This document shows, in pieces, positions 45,207-53,823 of a stretch of 64,000 nucleotides of DNA. The first letter of the stretch is position 1. Each line of letters begins with the position of its first letter. Source of the DNA: Klenkia soli. Lineage in GTDB: Bacteria > Actinomycetota > Actinomycetes > Mycobacteriales > Geodermatophilaceae. Under the pieces are notes generated by a model that did not search any database, had not been told where the DNA came from, and saw only the letters and a list, made by a program, of their open reading frames with translations. The DNA is taken from assembly GCF_900103975.1 (NCBI RefSeq), contig NZ_FNIR01000011.1:169485-233484 (forward strand). Direction: 5' to 3'. Both the position numbers and the translations under genes were made by a program.

Positions 45207-45256
45207 CCGCCGGAAACGGATGGCGCCGGACGAGCTGTCCGTGCGCTGATGGTCAG

Positions 45257-45811
45257 GTGGGCGACTTCTCCGACCTGGCCTCGTTCCACCGGCTCGGCCC
45301 CGACGGGGTGCACCCGGTCCCGGCCGTCGTCGGCCACGGGGCCGACGAGCAGGCCCAGTGGCTGGTCACCGCCCCGTTGCCCGGTGAGCACGCCGTGGGC
45401 GACCGCTGGCGGGCCCGCCGGACCGAGGCCATCGCTGCCGTCGCGACCGGTCTCCGAGCGCTGCACGCGTTGCCCCTCGACGTCGTCCCCGCCGAGCGGG
45501 CCGGCGAGAGCTGGGCGACGCGCACCCCACCGGCGCTGGGGCCGCGCCCCCGGCTCACCGACCCGGTCGTCGTGCACGGGGACGCGTGCGCCCCGAACAC
45601 CCTGGTCGACGTCGCCGGCCGCTGGGTCGGGCACGTGGACCTCGGCGACCTCACCACCGGTGACCGCTGGGCCGACCTCGCCGTGGCGTCGCTGAGCCTG
45701 GACCGGAACCACGGCGAGGGCCACCAACCGGAGTTCTTCGCCGCCTACGGCACCGAGCCCGACGCCGAGCGCATCGCCTGGTACCGCGCCCTGTGGGAGG
45801 CCGAGAGCTGA
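45257..45811 (+). pseudogene. Aminoglycoside phosphotransferase-like protein, N-terminally truncated
   Basis: 184 aa where relatives have about 260. The catalytic lobe is intact: VVVHGDACAPNTLVD (HGDxxxxN) and GHVDLGDLTTGDRWADLAVA (DxGxxxxxDxxxD), the APH(3')-like pattern. The ATP-binding N-lobe is missing. Just upstream, another frame starts MVRWA (ATG 45249), like the YVKWA strand of the lost lobe, suggesting deletion plus frameshift. It may be inactive. Its stop overlaps the start of the next phosphotransferase (TGATG). Confidence 0.65.
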
Positions 45812-46671
45812 TGGAACCGACCGCGGAGCTCGTCCGGACGCTGCTGGCCGAGCAGTTCCCGCGGTGGTCGGACCTGTCCGTCACGCCGGTGGCCAGGCAG
45901 GGCAACGACAACCGCACCTTCCGGCTCGGCGACGGCCTCGCTGCTCGGCTCCCCGCCGGTCCCGGCTACGCGGCGGCCGTGGTGAAGGAGGACCGCTGGT
46001 TGCCGGTCCTCGCGCGGCACACCACGGTCGCCCTCCCGGAGGTGGTGGCCACGGGGAGCCCCGGAGCCGGCTACGCGCATCCGTGGTCGGTGCGTCGGTG
46101 GTTGCCCGGCGCCGCACTCCCCGACGCCGGGGCGGTGGACGACGCGCAGCTCGGCGTCGACCTGGGCCGGTTCGTCCGCGAACTGCACCGCACCCCGGCC
46201 ACGGGCGGTCCGGCCGCCGGCGTGCACTCCTCCCGGCGCGGGGAGCACCCGAGCTGCTACGACGCCGAGGTCCGGGACTCCCTCGTCCGGCTCGGGGACG
46301 CCGTCGACCGGGCGGCCGGCGAGGCGATCTGGGCCCGTGCGCTGGTGACGTCCTGGGAGGGCGATCCGGTGTGGTTCCACGGTGACCTGGCGCCGGGCAA
46401 CCTGCTGCTCCGCGACGGCCGGCTCGCCGCGGTCATCGATCTCGGCACCTGCGGGGTCGGTGACCCGGCCTGCGACCTGGTGGTCGCCTGGACCACCCTG
46501 GGCGACGCCGGCCGCGCTGCCCTCCGGGACGCCGTCGACCTCGACGCGGGTACCTGGGCCCGGGCCCGCGGGTGGGCGCTGTGGAAGGCGCTGGTCACCG
46601 GCACGGACTCCCCGCTGCACGCGGAGCAGCAGCGCGCTCTCGACGCCCTCCTCGGCGACCCCTCGATGTGA
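45811..46671 (+). CDS. Phosphotransferase family protein (APH/choline-kinase fold)
   Basis: 286 aa. The N-lobe has GNDNRTFRLGDGLAARLP. The catalytic loop is VWFHGDLAPGNLLLRDG and the metal motif AVIDLGTCGVGDPACDLVVAW. It phosphorylates a hydroxyl on an unknown small molecule; similarity to aminoglycoside kinases does not prove resistance. ATG 45811 overlaps the upstream stop, so the pair is coupled. The stop lies within an arm of an inverted repeat (46661-46719). Confidence 0.85.
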   Translation: MEPTAELVRTLLAEQFPRWSDLSVTPVARQGNDNRTFRLGDGLAARLPAGPGYAAAVVKEDRWLPVLARHTTVALPEVVATGSPGAGYAHPWSVRRWLPGAALPDAGAVDDAQLGVDLGRFVRELHRTPATGGPAAGVHSSRRGEHPSCYDAEVRDSLVRLGDAVDRAAGEAIWARALVTSWEGDPVWFHGDLAPGNLLLRDGRLAAVIDLGTCGVGDPACDLVVAWTTLGDAGRAALRDAVDLDAGTWARARGWALWKALVTGTDSPLHAEQQRALDALLGDPSM

Positions 46672-46719
46672 CATCCGGTCGGGTCCGGGCGCAGGGACAC
46701 CGCGACGGTCACATCGAGG
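46661..46719. repeat. 12-bp inverted repeat around the phosphotransferase 3' end
   Basis: CCTCGATGTGAC (46661-46672) and GTCACATCGAGG (46708-46719) are perfectly complementary, 35 bp apart. The left arm includes the TGA stop. It could be a large-loop terminator or a protein site. Confidence 0.55.
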
Positions 46720-46751
46720 CCCGTGACCGGCCCTCCCGCCCACCGGGCAGC

Positions 46752-47462
46752 ATGTCCCCCGTGGACGACGCATCGCCGCTGAGCCGGACCGACGCGCAGC
46801 AGGCGGTGGTCGACCTCGGGTGGCGGCTGCTGCTGGGCGAGCTGGTGACCGTCGTCCCGCTGGACTCCCTGGCCGAGGGCGCCGGCCTGCTGGCCGCCGT
46901 CACCGTCGAGCTGGGCGCCGACGGCGACGCCCACCTGCGGGCCGACCTGCGCTCGGACCGGTTGCGGCTCACCCTGCAGGACCGGGCGCGGGGCGCGGTC
47001 ACCGCGGCCGACACCGCCCTCGCTCGGCGGATCAGCGCCGTCGTCGACCGGCCGGTCGCCCCGGTCGGTGACCCGCGGATCGGCGACGCGCAGGAGCTCG
47101 AGGTCGCGATCGACGCCCTGGACATCCCCGCCCTGCTGCCGTTCTGGGCGGCGGTGCTGGCGATGGTCCCGCAGCCGGGGGACGACGAGGCCCTGGTCGA
47201 CCCGGCCGGCCGGCTGCCGGCGGTCTGGTTCCAGCAGATGGACGCCGAGCGGCCGCAGCGCAACCGGATCCACCTGGACATCACCGTGCCGCACGACGTC
47301 GCCGACGCCCGCGTGGCCGCCGCGCTCGCCGCGGGGGGCCGGTTGCTCTCCGACGCCGAGGCCCGGTCGTTCTGGGTGCTGGCCGACGCCGAGGGCAACG
47401 AGGTCTGCGTCTGCACCTGGCAGGACCGCGACCGACCCGCCGAGGTCAGTCCCGCAGGTTGA
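46752..47462 (+). CDS. Pterin-4a-carbinolamine dehydratase-like / glyoxalase-like fusion
   Basis: 236 aa. Residues about 10-100 resemble pterin-4a-carbinolamine dehydratase (VVDLGWRLLLGELVTVV..., HLRADLRSDRLRLTLQD). Residues about 110-230 are a VOC/glyoxalase-like domain (ALLPFWAAVLAM, NRIHLDITVPHDVADARVAA, FWVLADAEGNEVCVCTW). The fusion suggests a ring-opening or hydratase-type enzyme, but the substrate is unknown. The 3' end overlaps the convergent cupin gene by 17 bp. Confidence 0.75.
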   Translation: MSPVDDASPLSRTDAQQAVVDLGWRLLLGELVTVVPLDSLAEGAGLLAAVTVELGADGDAHLRADLRSDRLRLTLQDRARGAVTAADTALARRISAVVDRPVAPVGDPRIGDAQELEVAIDALDIPALLPFWAAVLAMVPQPGDDEALVDPAGRLPAVWFQQMDAERPQRNRIHLDITVPHDVADARVAAALAAGGRLLSDAEARSFWVLADAEGNEVCVCTWQDRDRPAEVSPAG

Positions 47463-47904
47463 GCTGGTCGTACCGGGCGGCCAGCTCGTCCAGCTCCTCG
47501 GGGGTGGGCACGTGGCCCCCGGCGCGCAGCTCGACCATGCCGCGGAAGTAGTCCTCCCGCGGCGCACCGGGGGTGAACAGGATCAGGAACCGGCAGCCGG
47601 CGTCGGCGTCCGCGGCCCGGAAGCCGTGCACCCCCGACCGGGGGACGTAGACCAGGTCACCGGGCCCCGCCGTCGTCCAGGTGTCACCGGAGAGGACGGC
47701 GAGCCGGCCCTCGAGGACGTGGAAGGACTCGCTGAACGTGCGGTGCACGTGCGGCCCCGGCCCGCCGCCACCCGCGGGGAGGGTGACCTCGAACAGGCCG
47801 AAGTCGCCGCGGGTCTGGGCGCCGGTGGCGAGGAACCGGGTCTGCCCGGCGACCTCCTGGTCGGCGTGCCGGGAGATCGTCGCCGGATCGGGCAGGTAGC
47901 TCAC
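47446..47904 (-). CDS. Cupin domain protein
   Basis: 152 aa. Cupin motif 1 is GPHVHRTFSESFHVLEGRL, and motif 2 is PGDLVYVPRSGVHGFRA. The His/Glu metal ligands are present. It is a small beta-barrel enzyme or sensor of unknown substrate. GTG 47904 has TAGGAC 6 nt upstream. It is divergent from the alpha/beta hydrolase. Confidence 0.85.
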   Translation of the reverse strand: MSYLPDPATISRHADQEVAGQTRFLATGAQTRGDFGLFEVTLPAGGGGPGPHVHRTFSESFHVLEGRLAVLSGDTWTTAGPGDLVYVPRSGVHGFRAADADAGCRFLILFTPGAPREDYFRGMVELRAGGHVPTPEELDELAARYDQLNLRD

Positions 47905-47910
47905 GCAGCT

Positions 47911-47916
47911 GTCCTA
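47911..47916 (-). promoter_or_regulatory. Leaderless -10-like box for the cupin gene
   Basis: On the minus strand TAGGAC ends 6 nt before GTG 47904. Confidence 0.4.
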
Positions 47917-47952
47917 CCCCAACCGATCAGCGGTCCGCCACGAACGCCGGGT

Positions 47953-48789
47953 GTGCGGATCAGCGACCGGGTGCAGGCCATGGCGATGCACGCGACCGCG
48001 CGGTGGACGGTCCGGTACGGCGAGGAGCTCCGGTTCGCGGGGTCGGAGCTGCCCGCGCCGTCCGTCGTCGACGTCGGGACGCGGCACGGCCGGGTGCCGG
48101 TGCACGTGTACGGGGAGGGGACGACGGCGCACGTGCACCTGCACGGCGGTGCCTGGCTGATGCGGTACCCGCAGATGGACGACTGGTGGTGCCGGTACCT
48201 GGCCGCCACCACCGGCGCCGTGGTGCACAACGTCGACTTCCGCACCGGCCCCTACGTCGCCTACCCGGTCGCCCAGGAGCAGGCGCACGACGTCGCCGAG
48301 CAGCTGGCCACCCGGTTCGACCGCGTGTCGGTGGGCGGCTTCTCCTCCGGCGGCGGGATGGCTGCGGCGGTGGCGTTGATGGCCCGCGACCGGAGCTCCT
48401 TCTCCCCCGCCCTGCAGGTGCTCGGCATCCCCGCGCTGGACATGGCCTCCGAGGTGCCGGCCGGGGCCGGGATGATCTCGCCCTCGCTGCGCGGACTGGT
48501 GCGGCGGGTCTACTTCCCGGACGTCGAGAGCCGGCGCGAGCCCTACGCCTCGCCGCTGCTGGCCCCCGACCTGACCGGCCTGCCGCCGGCGCTGGTGCTC
48601 ACCGCCGGGCGGGACACCCTGCGCCCGGACGGCGTCCGGTACGCCCAGCGGCTGCGCGAGGCCGGCGTGGACGTCTGGCACCACGACACCCCGGGCGTCG
48701 ACCACTACTTCCTCACCGAGGACCCGGTGCGCGCCCGCGACACCATGGCCCAGGTCGCCGACCGCGTACGGGCGGCCCTTGCCGGCTGA
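47953..48789 (+). CDS. HSL-type alpha/beta hydrolase
   Basis: 278 aa. The oxyanion motif is HLHGGAWLMR and the nucleophile elbow SVGGFSSGGGMA (GxSxG). Asp is in LTAGRDTLRPDG and His in PGVDHYFLTE. It is an esterase or lipase of the hormone-sensitive-lipase group and is probably cytoplasmic, as no signal is seen. Start GTG 47953 is the most upstream reasonable one; GTG 47971 or ATG 47980 are possible. Confidence 0.85.
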   Translation: MRISDRVQAMAMHATARWTVRYGEELRFAGSELPAPSVVDVGTRHGRVPVHVYGEGTTAHVHLHGGAWLMRYPQMDDWWCRYLAATTGAVVHNVDFRTGPYVAYPVAQEQAHDVAEQLATRFDRVSVGGFSSGGGMAAAVALMARDRSSFSPALQVLGIPALDMASEVPAGAGMISPSLRGLVRRVYFPDVESRREPYASPLLAPDLTGLPPALVLTAGRDTLRPDGVRYAQRLREAGVDVWHHDTPGVDHYFLTEDPVRARDTMAQVADRVRAALAG

Positions 48790-48815
48790 GCCCGGTCCGC
48801 GCCAGGGTGGGCCGC

Positions 48816-49205
48816 ATGGCCACCTGGGACGACGTCGAGCGCATCGCGACCGCTCTGCCCTCGGTCGAGGAGAGCACGACCTGGGGCAACCGCTGCTGGA
48901 AGGTCGCCGGGAAGACCTTCGTCTGGGTGCGTCCGCTGGGGAAGAAGGACCGTGCCGACCTCGGCGACGCCGTGCCGGACGGCGAGGTCATGGCCGTGCG
49001 GGTCGACGGCGAGGGCGGCAAGGCCGACCTGCTGGCCGCCGAGCCCGAGGTCTGCTTCACCATCCCGCACTTCGACGGGTTCCCGGCGGTGCTGGTCCGC
49101 CTCGACGAGGTCGAGCCGACCCTGCTCGCCGAGCTCGTCGAGGACGCCTGGCGGGTGCAGGCCTCGCCCAAGCTGCTGCGCGATCACGGACCCCGGGACA
49201 CCTGA
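48816..49205 (+). CDS. MmcQ/YjbR family protein
   Basis: 129 aa. The family pattern is ALPSVEESTTWGNRCWKVAGKTFVWV, then VCFTIPHFDGFPAVLVRL and the C-terminal EDAWRVQASPKLL. It is a small CyaY-like fold often called DNA-binding; its role is unknown. ATG 48816 lies 27 bp after the hydrolase stop on the same strand. Confidence 0.85.
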   Translation: MATWDDVERIATALPSVEESTTWGNRCWKVAGKTFVWVRPLGKKDRADLGDAVPDGEVMAVRVDGEGGKADLLAAEPEVCFTIPHFDGFPAVLVRLDEVEPTLLAELVEDAWRVQASPKLLRDHGPRDT

Positions 49206-49253
49206 CCGCGGTGTGCCGCGCGCACAGGTCCGTGGTCACCGGCAGGGGACGGG

Positions 49254-49925
49254 TCAGGTGTCGGCGCGCAGCAGGGGTGGGTGCAGCTGGTCGGCGGAGC
49301 CGCGGCGGTACAGCTGGGCCGGGCGGCCGCCGTCCCGGGTGGTGGTCTCGCCGGTCGGCGCCAGCAGACCCGGCGTGCCGGTGACCTTGCGGTGGAAGTT
49401 GCGGGGGTCCAGCGGGCGGCCCCACACCACCTCGTAGACCCGGCGCAGCTGGGCCACGGTGAACTCCGGCTCGCAGAACGCGGTGCCCAGCGCGGTGTAC
49501 TCCAGCTTGGCCCGGGCCCGCTCCACGCCGTCGGCCAGCACCCGGTCGTGGTCGAAGGCCAGGTCGCGGGCCGCGGCGACGGGCACCCAGCGGGCGTCGG
49601 CGGCGTCGGTGCCCGCCGTCGGTGCCGGCTGGTCGGGCACGAGAGCCAGGTGGGCGACGGTGACCACGCGCTGGCGGGGGTCGCGGGCGGGGTCGCCGTA
49701 GGTGGCCAGCTGCTCGAGGTGGCCCACCACCAGCCCGGTCTCCTCGGCCAGCTCGCGGGCGGCCGCCGTCCCCAGGTCCTCGTCGGGGCGCACGAAGCCG
49801 CCGGGCAGCGCGTCCCGCCCCACAAACGGCTCCTCGCCGCGGCGCACCAGCAGCACGCACAGCTCGTCGGTGCGCACGGTCAGCACGACGAGGTCCACGG
49901 TCACCGCGAACGGGGGGAACGCCAC
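49254..49925 (-). CDS. nrtR: NrtR-type NUDIX transcriptional regulator
   Basis: 223 aa. The N-terminal NUDIX domain (LPGGFVRPDEDLGTAAARELAEETGL, about 41-66) keeps the spacing of a Nudix box but starts GGF, as in regulators. The C-terminal winged helix (about 150-215) has EPEFTVAQLRRVYEVVWG and DPRNFHRKVTGTPGLL, the NrtR signature. NrtR proteins sense ADP-ribose and repress NAD metabolism genes. The -10 box TAGGGT 6 nt before GTG 49925 overlaps a palindrome repeated upstream of the divergent SPFH gene, so autoregulation is likely. Confidence 0.88.
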   Translation of the reverse strand: MAFPPFAVTVDLVVLTVRTDELCVLLVRRGEEPFVGRDALPGGFVRPDEDLGTAAARELAEETGLVVGHLEQLATYGDPARDPRQRVVTVAHLALVPDQPAPTAGTDAADARWVPVAAARDLAFDHDRVLADGVERARAKLEYTALGTAFCEPEFTVAQLRRVYEVVWGRPLDPRNFHRKVTGTPGLLAPTGETTTRDGGRPAQLYRRGSADQLHPPLLRADT

Positions 49926-49931
49926 GCGCCC

Positions 49932-49937
49932 ACCCTA
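49932..49937 (-). promoter_or_regulatory. Leaderless -10 box of nrtR, overlapped by operator 1
   Basis: On the minus strand TAGGGT (TANNNT) ends 6 nt before GTG 49925. Its upstream half lies within palindrome 49935-49955. Confidence 0.55.
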
Positions 49938-49955
49938 GCGTCACGTTGACGACAA
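49935..49955. promoter_or_regulatory. Candidate NrtR operator 1
   Basis: CTAGCGTC-ACGTT-GACGACAA: an 8-5-8 layout sharing the right half exactly, and 6 of 8 left-half bases, with operator 2. Confidence 0.65.
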
Positions 49956-49968
49956 GCCGTGCTCCTGC

Positions 49969-49989
49969 TTATCGTCGTGCTGACGACAA
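49969..49989. promoter_or_regulatory. Candidate NrtR operator 2
   Basis: TTATCGTC-GTGCT-GACGACAA: an 8-5-8 palindrome with 7 of 8 pairs. It contains TATCGT (49970-49975), a probable -10 box for the SPFH gene, and ends 15 nt before its ATG. Confidence 0.7.
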
Positions 49990-50004
49990 CAACTGGAGGC
50001 AGAC

Positions 50005-51003
50005 ATGGCCGACATCGCCCGCTACCCCTTCGTGCGGCACCTGCGCGGATCGGCGACCGCCCACGTGCAGCACGTCACCGCCGGCCGGCTGCGGCACGCC
50101 GGCACCGGGGCCAGCTTCTGGTTCCGCCCGCTCTCGGCCGTGCTCAGCGAGGTCCCGGTCGACGACCGCGAGCTGCCGCTGCTCTTCCACGCCCGCACGG
50201 CGGACTTCCAGGACGTCACCGTCCAGATGACGCTGACCTTCCGGTTCACCGATCCCGCGTTGGCCGCCGGTCGGGTCGACTTCTCGGTCGACCCCGACAC
50301 CGGCACGTGGCGGGGCACCCCGCTGGAGCAGGTCGCCGGCCTGCTCACCGAGTCGGCCCAGCAGCACGCCATCGACCTGGTGGCCGGCGGGGCGCTGACC
50401 ACGGTGCTCACCGCCGGGGTGGGTCCGGTGCGGGCGGCCGTCGCCACCGGGCTGGCCGCCGACGCCCGGCTCGTGGAGACCGGCATCGCCGTCGTCGACG
50501 TCCGGGTGGTGGCGATCCGGCCCGAACCGGAGGTGGAGCGGGCGCTGCGCACACCGACCCGCGAGCAGGTGCAGGCCGACGCGGACGCCGCGACCTACGC
50601 CCGCCGGGCCACCGCGGTCGAGCGCGAGCGGGCGATCAGCGAGAACGAGCTGGCCAACCAGGTCGAGCTGGCACGCCGCGAGGAGGAGCTGGTCGGCCAG
50701 CGCGGGGTCAACGCCCGGCGGGAGGCCGAGAACGCCGCGGCCGCGGCCGAGGTGGCGGCCGAGTCGAAGGCCCGCCGCGACCGCGCCGCAGCGGTGGTCG
50801 AGGCCGAGCGCACCCGGGTGCAGGGCGAGGCCCGCGGCGCGGCCAACCGCGCCGAGTGGGCCGTCTGGGTGGACATGCCGGTCGAGACCGTGCACGCGCT
50901 GGCCCTGCGGCAGCTGGCGGGCAACCTGCCACAGATCCAGAACCTCACCGTCAGCCCGGACGTGCTCACCGGGCTGCTGGCGAAGCTGGGGACCGACCGG
51001 TGA
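50005..51003 (+). CDS. SPFH/band-7 domain protein without membrane anchor
   Basis: 332 aa. The SPFH core covers about 20-180 ([23 protein letters not shown]..., [37 protein letters not shown]). A long Ala/Glu/Arg coiled coil (about 180-285, [20 protein letters not shown]) and a short globular end follow. There is no N-terminal hydrophobic helix, unlike typical stomatins or flotillins, so it is probably cytosolic or peripheral. ATG 50005 has CTGGAGGC upstream. Its stop overlaps the NAD-kinase-like gene (GTGA), so the two are co-translated. Confidence 0.85.
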   Translation: MADIARYPFVRHLRGSATAHVQHVTAGRLRHAGTGASFWFRPLSAVLSEVPVDDRELPLLFHARTADFQDVTVQMTLTFRFTDPALAAGRVDFSVDPDTGTWRGTPLEQVAGLLTESAQQHAIDLVAGGALTTVLTAGVGPVRAAVATGLAADARLVETGIAVVDVRVVAIRPEPEVERALRTPTREQVQADADAATYARRATAVERERAISENELANQVELARREEELVGQRGVNARREAENAAAAAEVAAESKARRDRAAAVVEAERTRVQGEARGAANRAEWAVWVDMPVETVHALALRQLAGNLPQIQNLTVSPDVLTGLLAKLGTDR

Positions 51004-51878
51004 CCCTGGCCCCCCGCGTGGTGCTCGTGCACCGGGCCACCGAGCTCACCGAGCTGGTGGCCCGGCACGGCACCCGCGGTCAGGCCGAGTTCTTCCTGCG
51101 CAGCCGCGGCCGGGACGTCGCCGAGGTGGCCGCGCACGACGCCGCGCAGCGGGCCGCGGTCACCCGGGCGCTGGCCCAGGTACCGCTGGACTGGCGACGG
51201 GGCAGCGTGGAGCGCGCCGACCTGCCGCGGTTCCTCTTCGCCCCGGACGACGTCGTGCTCGTGGTGGGGCAGGACGGGCTGGTCGCCAACGTGGCCAAGT
51301 ACCTCGACGGCCAGCCGGTGGTCGGCGTCGACCCCGAACCCGGCCGCAACGCCGGGGTGCTGGTGCGGCACGGGGCGCAGGACGTCGGCGAGCTGCTCGC
51401 CGCCCGCGCCGGCGCGCAGGCCCGGACGATGGTGCAGGCCCGCACCGACGACGGGCAGACCCTGACCGCGCTCAACGAGCTGTACCTGGGCCAGCCCACC
51501 CACCAGACCGCCCGCTACCGGCTGCAGGTGCCCGGGTGCGGCCCGGAGCGGCAGGCGTCGTCGGGTGTGCTGGTCTCCACGGGCACCGGGGCCACCGGCT
51601 GGTGCCGGTCGGCCTGGCTCGAGCGGCGCAGCGGGCTGACGCTGCCGGGGCCCGAGGACGACGTCCTGGCGTGGTTCGTGCGGGAGGCGTGGCCCTCGCC
51701 GGTCACCGGCACCACCTGCACCGAGGGCCTGCTGGGCGGCGACGCCGAGCTGGTGCTGACCGTGGAGAGCGACCAGCTGGTGGTGTTCGGCGACGGCCTG
51801 GAGGCCGACCGGCTCACGCCGTCGTGGGGTCAGCAGGTCACGGTGTCGCGCGCGCGTCAGCAGCTGCGGCTGGTCTGA
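51000..51878 (+). CDS. NAD kinase-like protein
   Basis: 292 aa. The NADK fold is indicated by [18 protein letters not shown] (GGDG motif with the first Gly pair altered to GQDG), by LNELYLG at the NE motif and by [15 protein letters not shown] (usual STPTGSTAY), followed by a beta-rich domain ending [16 protein letters not shown] kinases make NADP. Variants of all three motifs mean that activity or substrate may differ. Pairing with NrtR and SPFH genes supports an NAD-linked role. The 3' end overlaps the convergent methyltransferase by 41 bp. Confidence 0.8.
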   Translation: MTLAPRVVLVHRATELTELVARHGTRGQAEFFLRSRGRDVAEVAAHDAAQRAAVTRALAQVPLDWRRGSVERADLPRFLFAPDDVVLVVGQDGLVANVAKYLDGQPVVGVDPEPGRNAGVLVRHGAQDVGELLAARAGAQARTMVQARTDDGQTLTALNELYLGQPTHQTARYRLQVPGCGPERQASSGVLVSTGTGATGWCRSAWLERRSGLTLPGPEDDVLAWFVREAWPSPVTGTTCTEGLLGGDAELVLTVESDQLVVFGDGLEADRLTPSWGQQVTVSRARQQLRLV

Positions 51879-52455
51879 GCAGCGCGACCAGGAAACCGGC
51901 GTCCGGCGTCCACGGGCGGAGGTCCCAGGTGGCCAGCAGCAGGTCCTCGGCCCAGCCGGTGGCGGCGGCGTCGGCGCGGAACTCGGCGAACCCGTAGCCG
52001 CGGTGGTCGCCGAAGCCCATCGCCAGGCGGCCCCCGGGCTCGAGGTGGGCCAGCAGCCGGGTCAGCGCAGCCCGGCGCAGGGCCGGCTCGACGAAGGTGA
52101 TCACGTTGCCGGCGCAGACGATGCCGTCGAAGGTCTCGCCCAGGTCGAACGTGGTCAGGTCGTCGACCAGCCAGCGGGGGCCGGGGTGGTCGACCTCGGC
52201 GGCGGCGACCAGCACGGGGTCGCCGTCCACACCGGTGACGAGGTGGCCGGCGCGGTGCAGCGCGCCGCCGACCCGACCCGGCCCGCAGCCGGCGTCCAGC
52301 ACGCGGGAGCCGCGCGGGAGCAGTGCGTCCACCAGCCGGGCCTCGCCGTCCAGGTCCGCGCCCTCGGCCGCCAGGCCGCGGAACCGGTCGACGTACCACT
52401 GCGAGTGGTCGGGGTCCTCGGCGGTGATCGCGGCCCAGCTCGCGTTCTCGGTCAT
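51838..52455 (-). CDS. Class I SAM-dependent methyltransferase
   Basis: 205 aa. Motif I is [21 protein letters not shown] (near 50). Acidic motif II is [14 protein letters not shown], and later [14 protein letters not shown] and [12 protein letters not shown]. The acceptor is unknown. ATG 52455 was chosen over the very long open upstream frame. It is divergent from dinB, with only 9 bp between the two starts. Confidence 0.88.
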   Translation of the reverse strand: MTENASWAAITAEDPDHSQWYVDRFRGLAAEGADLDGEARLVDALLPRGSRVLDAGCGPGRVGGALHRAGHLVTGVDGDPVLVAAAEVDHPGPRWLVDDLTTFDLGETFDGIVCAGNVITFVEPALRRAALTRLLAHLEPGGRLAMGFGDHRGYGFAEFRADAAATGWAEDLLLATWDLRPWTPDAGFLVALLRPAAAADARATP

Positions 52456-52464
52456 GCGGGCATC

Positions 52465-53823
52465 ATGCAGGGGGTGCGATCCGAGGCCAGCGTGCTCCAC
52501 CTGGACCTCGACGCCTTCTTCGCCGCCGTCGAGCAGCGCGACAAGCCCTCGCTGCGCGGCAAGCCGGTCGTGGTCGGCGGCACGGGTGGTCGCGGCGTCG
52601 TCGCCACCGCCTCCTACGAGGCCCGCGCCTACGGGGCCCGCAGCGCGATGTCCGCCGCCGAGGCCCGCCGTCGGTGCCCCCCGGGGACGGCGTTCCTGGG
52701 CGGCCGGTTCGCCGCCTACTCGATCACCTCGCGGGTGGTGATGGACCTGCTGCGCGAGCTCTCGCCGCTGGTCGAGCAGGTCAGCGTGGACGAGGCCTAC
52801 GTCGACCTGGCCGCCGGTGGGCACGCCACCGACGTCGACTCCCTCACCGCCCTGGCCACCGACCTCAAGGAGCGCCTGCACACCGCGACCGGTGGGGTGC
52901 GCGGGTCGGTCGGCATCGCGTCGTCCAAGACCCTGGCGAAGATCGGCAGCGAGCTGGACAAGCCCGACGGCCTGCTGGTGATCCCCGCCGGCAGCGAGCT
53001 GGACGTGCTGCACCCGCTGCCGGTCCGCTCCCTGCCCGGGGTCGGCCCGGCCACGGGTGACCGGCTGTCGTCGGTGGGCATCCGCACCGTCGCGGACCTG
53101 CACGAGCGGTCGCTGTCGGACCTCGTGGGGCTGGTGGGCCAGGCGCACGGCTCCGGGTTGTACCGGTTGGCGCGGGCCGACGACGACCGTCCGATCGTGC
53201 CCGACCGCGAGGCGAAGAGCGTCTCCGCCGAGCGCACCTACGCCACCGACCTCACCGACCTGGCCGCGCTCGAGCACGAGATCGGCTCGCTGGCCCAGCG
53301 CGTGGTCAGCCGGCTGCAGAAGGACGGCACGGCCGGCCGCACGGTCACCCTGAAGTTCCGCCGGTACGACTTCACCACCCTCACCCGGTCGCAGACGCTG
53401 ACCCAGCCCTTCGACGACGCCCGCACCGTCGGGGACGTCGCCCGCCGCCTGCTGGCCGGGATCGACCGCACGGGCGGGGTGCGGCTGCTCGGGGTCGGCG
53501 TCTCGGGCCTGGCCACCTACGTGCAGGGTGACCTGTTCGCGGAGGACCCCGAGCCCGCGGTCGCCGTCCTGGAGGAGGACGTCGACGTGGTCGCCGAGCC
53601 CGAGCCCGCGACCCGGCAGTGGCACCCCGGGCAGGACGTCGAGCACGCCGAGATGGGTCGCGGGTGGGTGTGGGGCAGCGGCCTGAACCGGGTCACCGTG
53701 CGTTTCGAGGGCCCGCTGACCCCGCCCGGCCCGGTGCGCACCTACGCCGGCGACGACCCCGCGCTCTCCCCCGCCGACCCGCCCGATTGGCGCGGGACGG
53801 AGGCCCAGAAGTCGCGTTCGTAG
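52465..53823 (+). CDS. dinB: DNA polymerase IV
   Basis: 452 aa, Y-family. The palm has SVLHLDLDAFFAAVEQRDKP and the catalytic SVDEAYVDL. SVGIASSKTLAKIGSELDKPDG is the fingers/thumb signature, and a little-finger domain (about 240-355) follows. It is a translesion polymerase. The C-terminal about 85 residues (from FAEDPEPAVAVLEEDVDVV to the stop) include an acidic linker and a conserved-looking RGWVWGSGLNRVTVRFEGP segment beyond the catalytic core. No typical clamp-binding end is obvious. It overlaps tenA by 82 bp. Confidence 0.93.
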   Translation: MQGVRSEASVLHLDLDAFFAAVEQRDKPSLRGKPVVVGGTGGRGVVATASYEARAYGARSAMSAAEARRRCPPGTAFLGGRFAAYSITSRVVMDLLRELSPLVEQVSVDEAYVDLAAGGHATDVDSLTALATDLKERLHTATGGVRGSVGIASSKTLAKIGSELDKPDGLLVIPAGSELDVLHPLPVRSLPGVGPATGDRLSSVGIRTVADLHERSLSDLVGLVGQAHGSGLYRLARADDDRPIVPDREAKSVSAERTYATDLTDLAALEHEIGSLAQRVVSRLQKDGTAGRTVTLKFRRYDFTTLTRSQTLTQPFDDARTVGDVARRLLAGIDRTGGVRLLGVGVSGLATYVQGDLFAEDPEPAVAVLEEDVDVVAEPEPATRQWHPGQDVEHAEMGRGWVWGSGLNRVTVRFEGPLTPPGPVRTYAGDDPALSPADPPDWRGTEAQKSRS

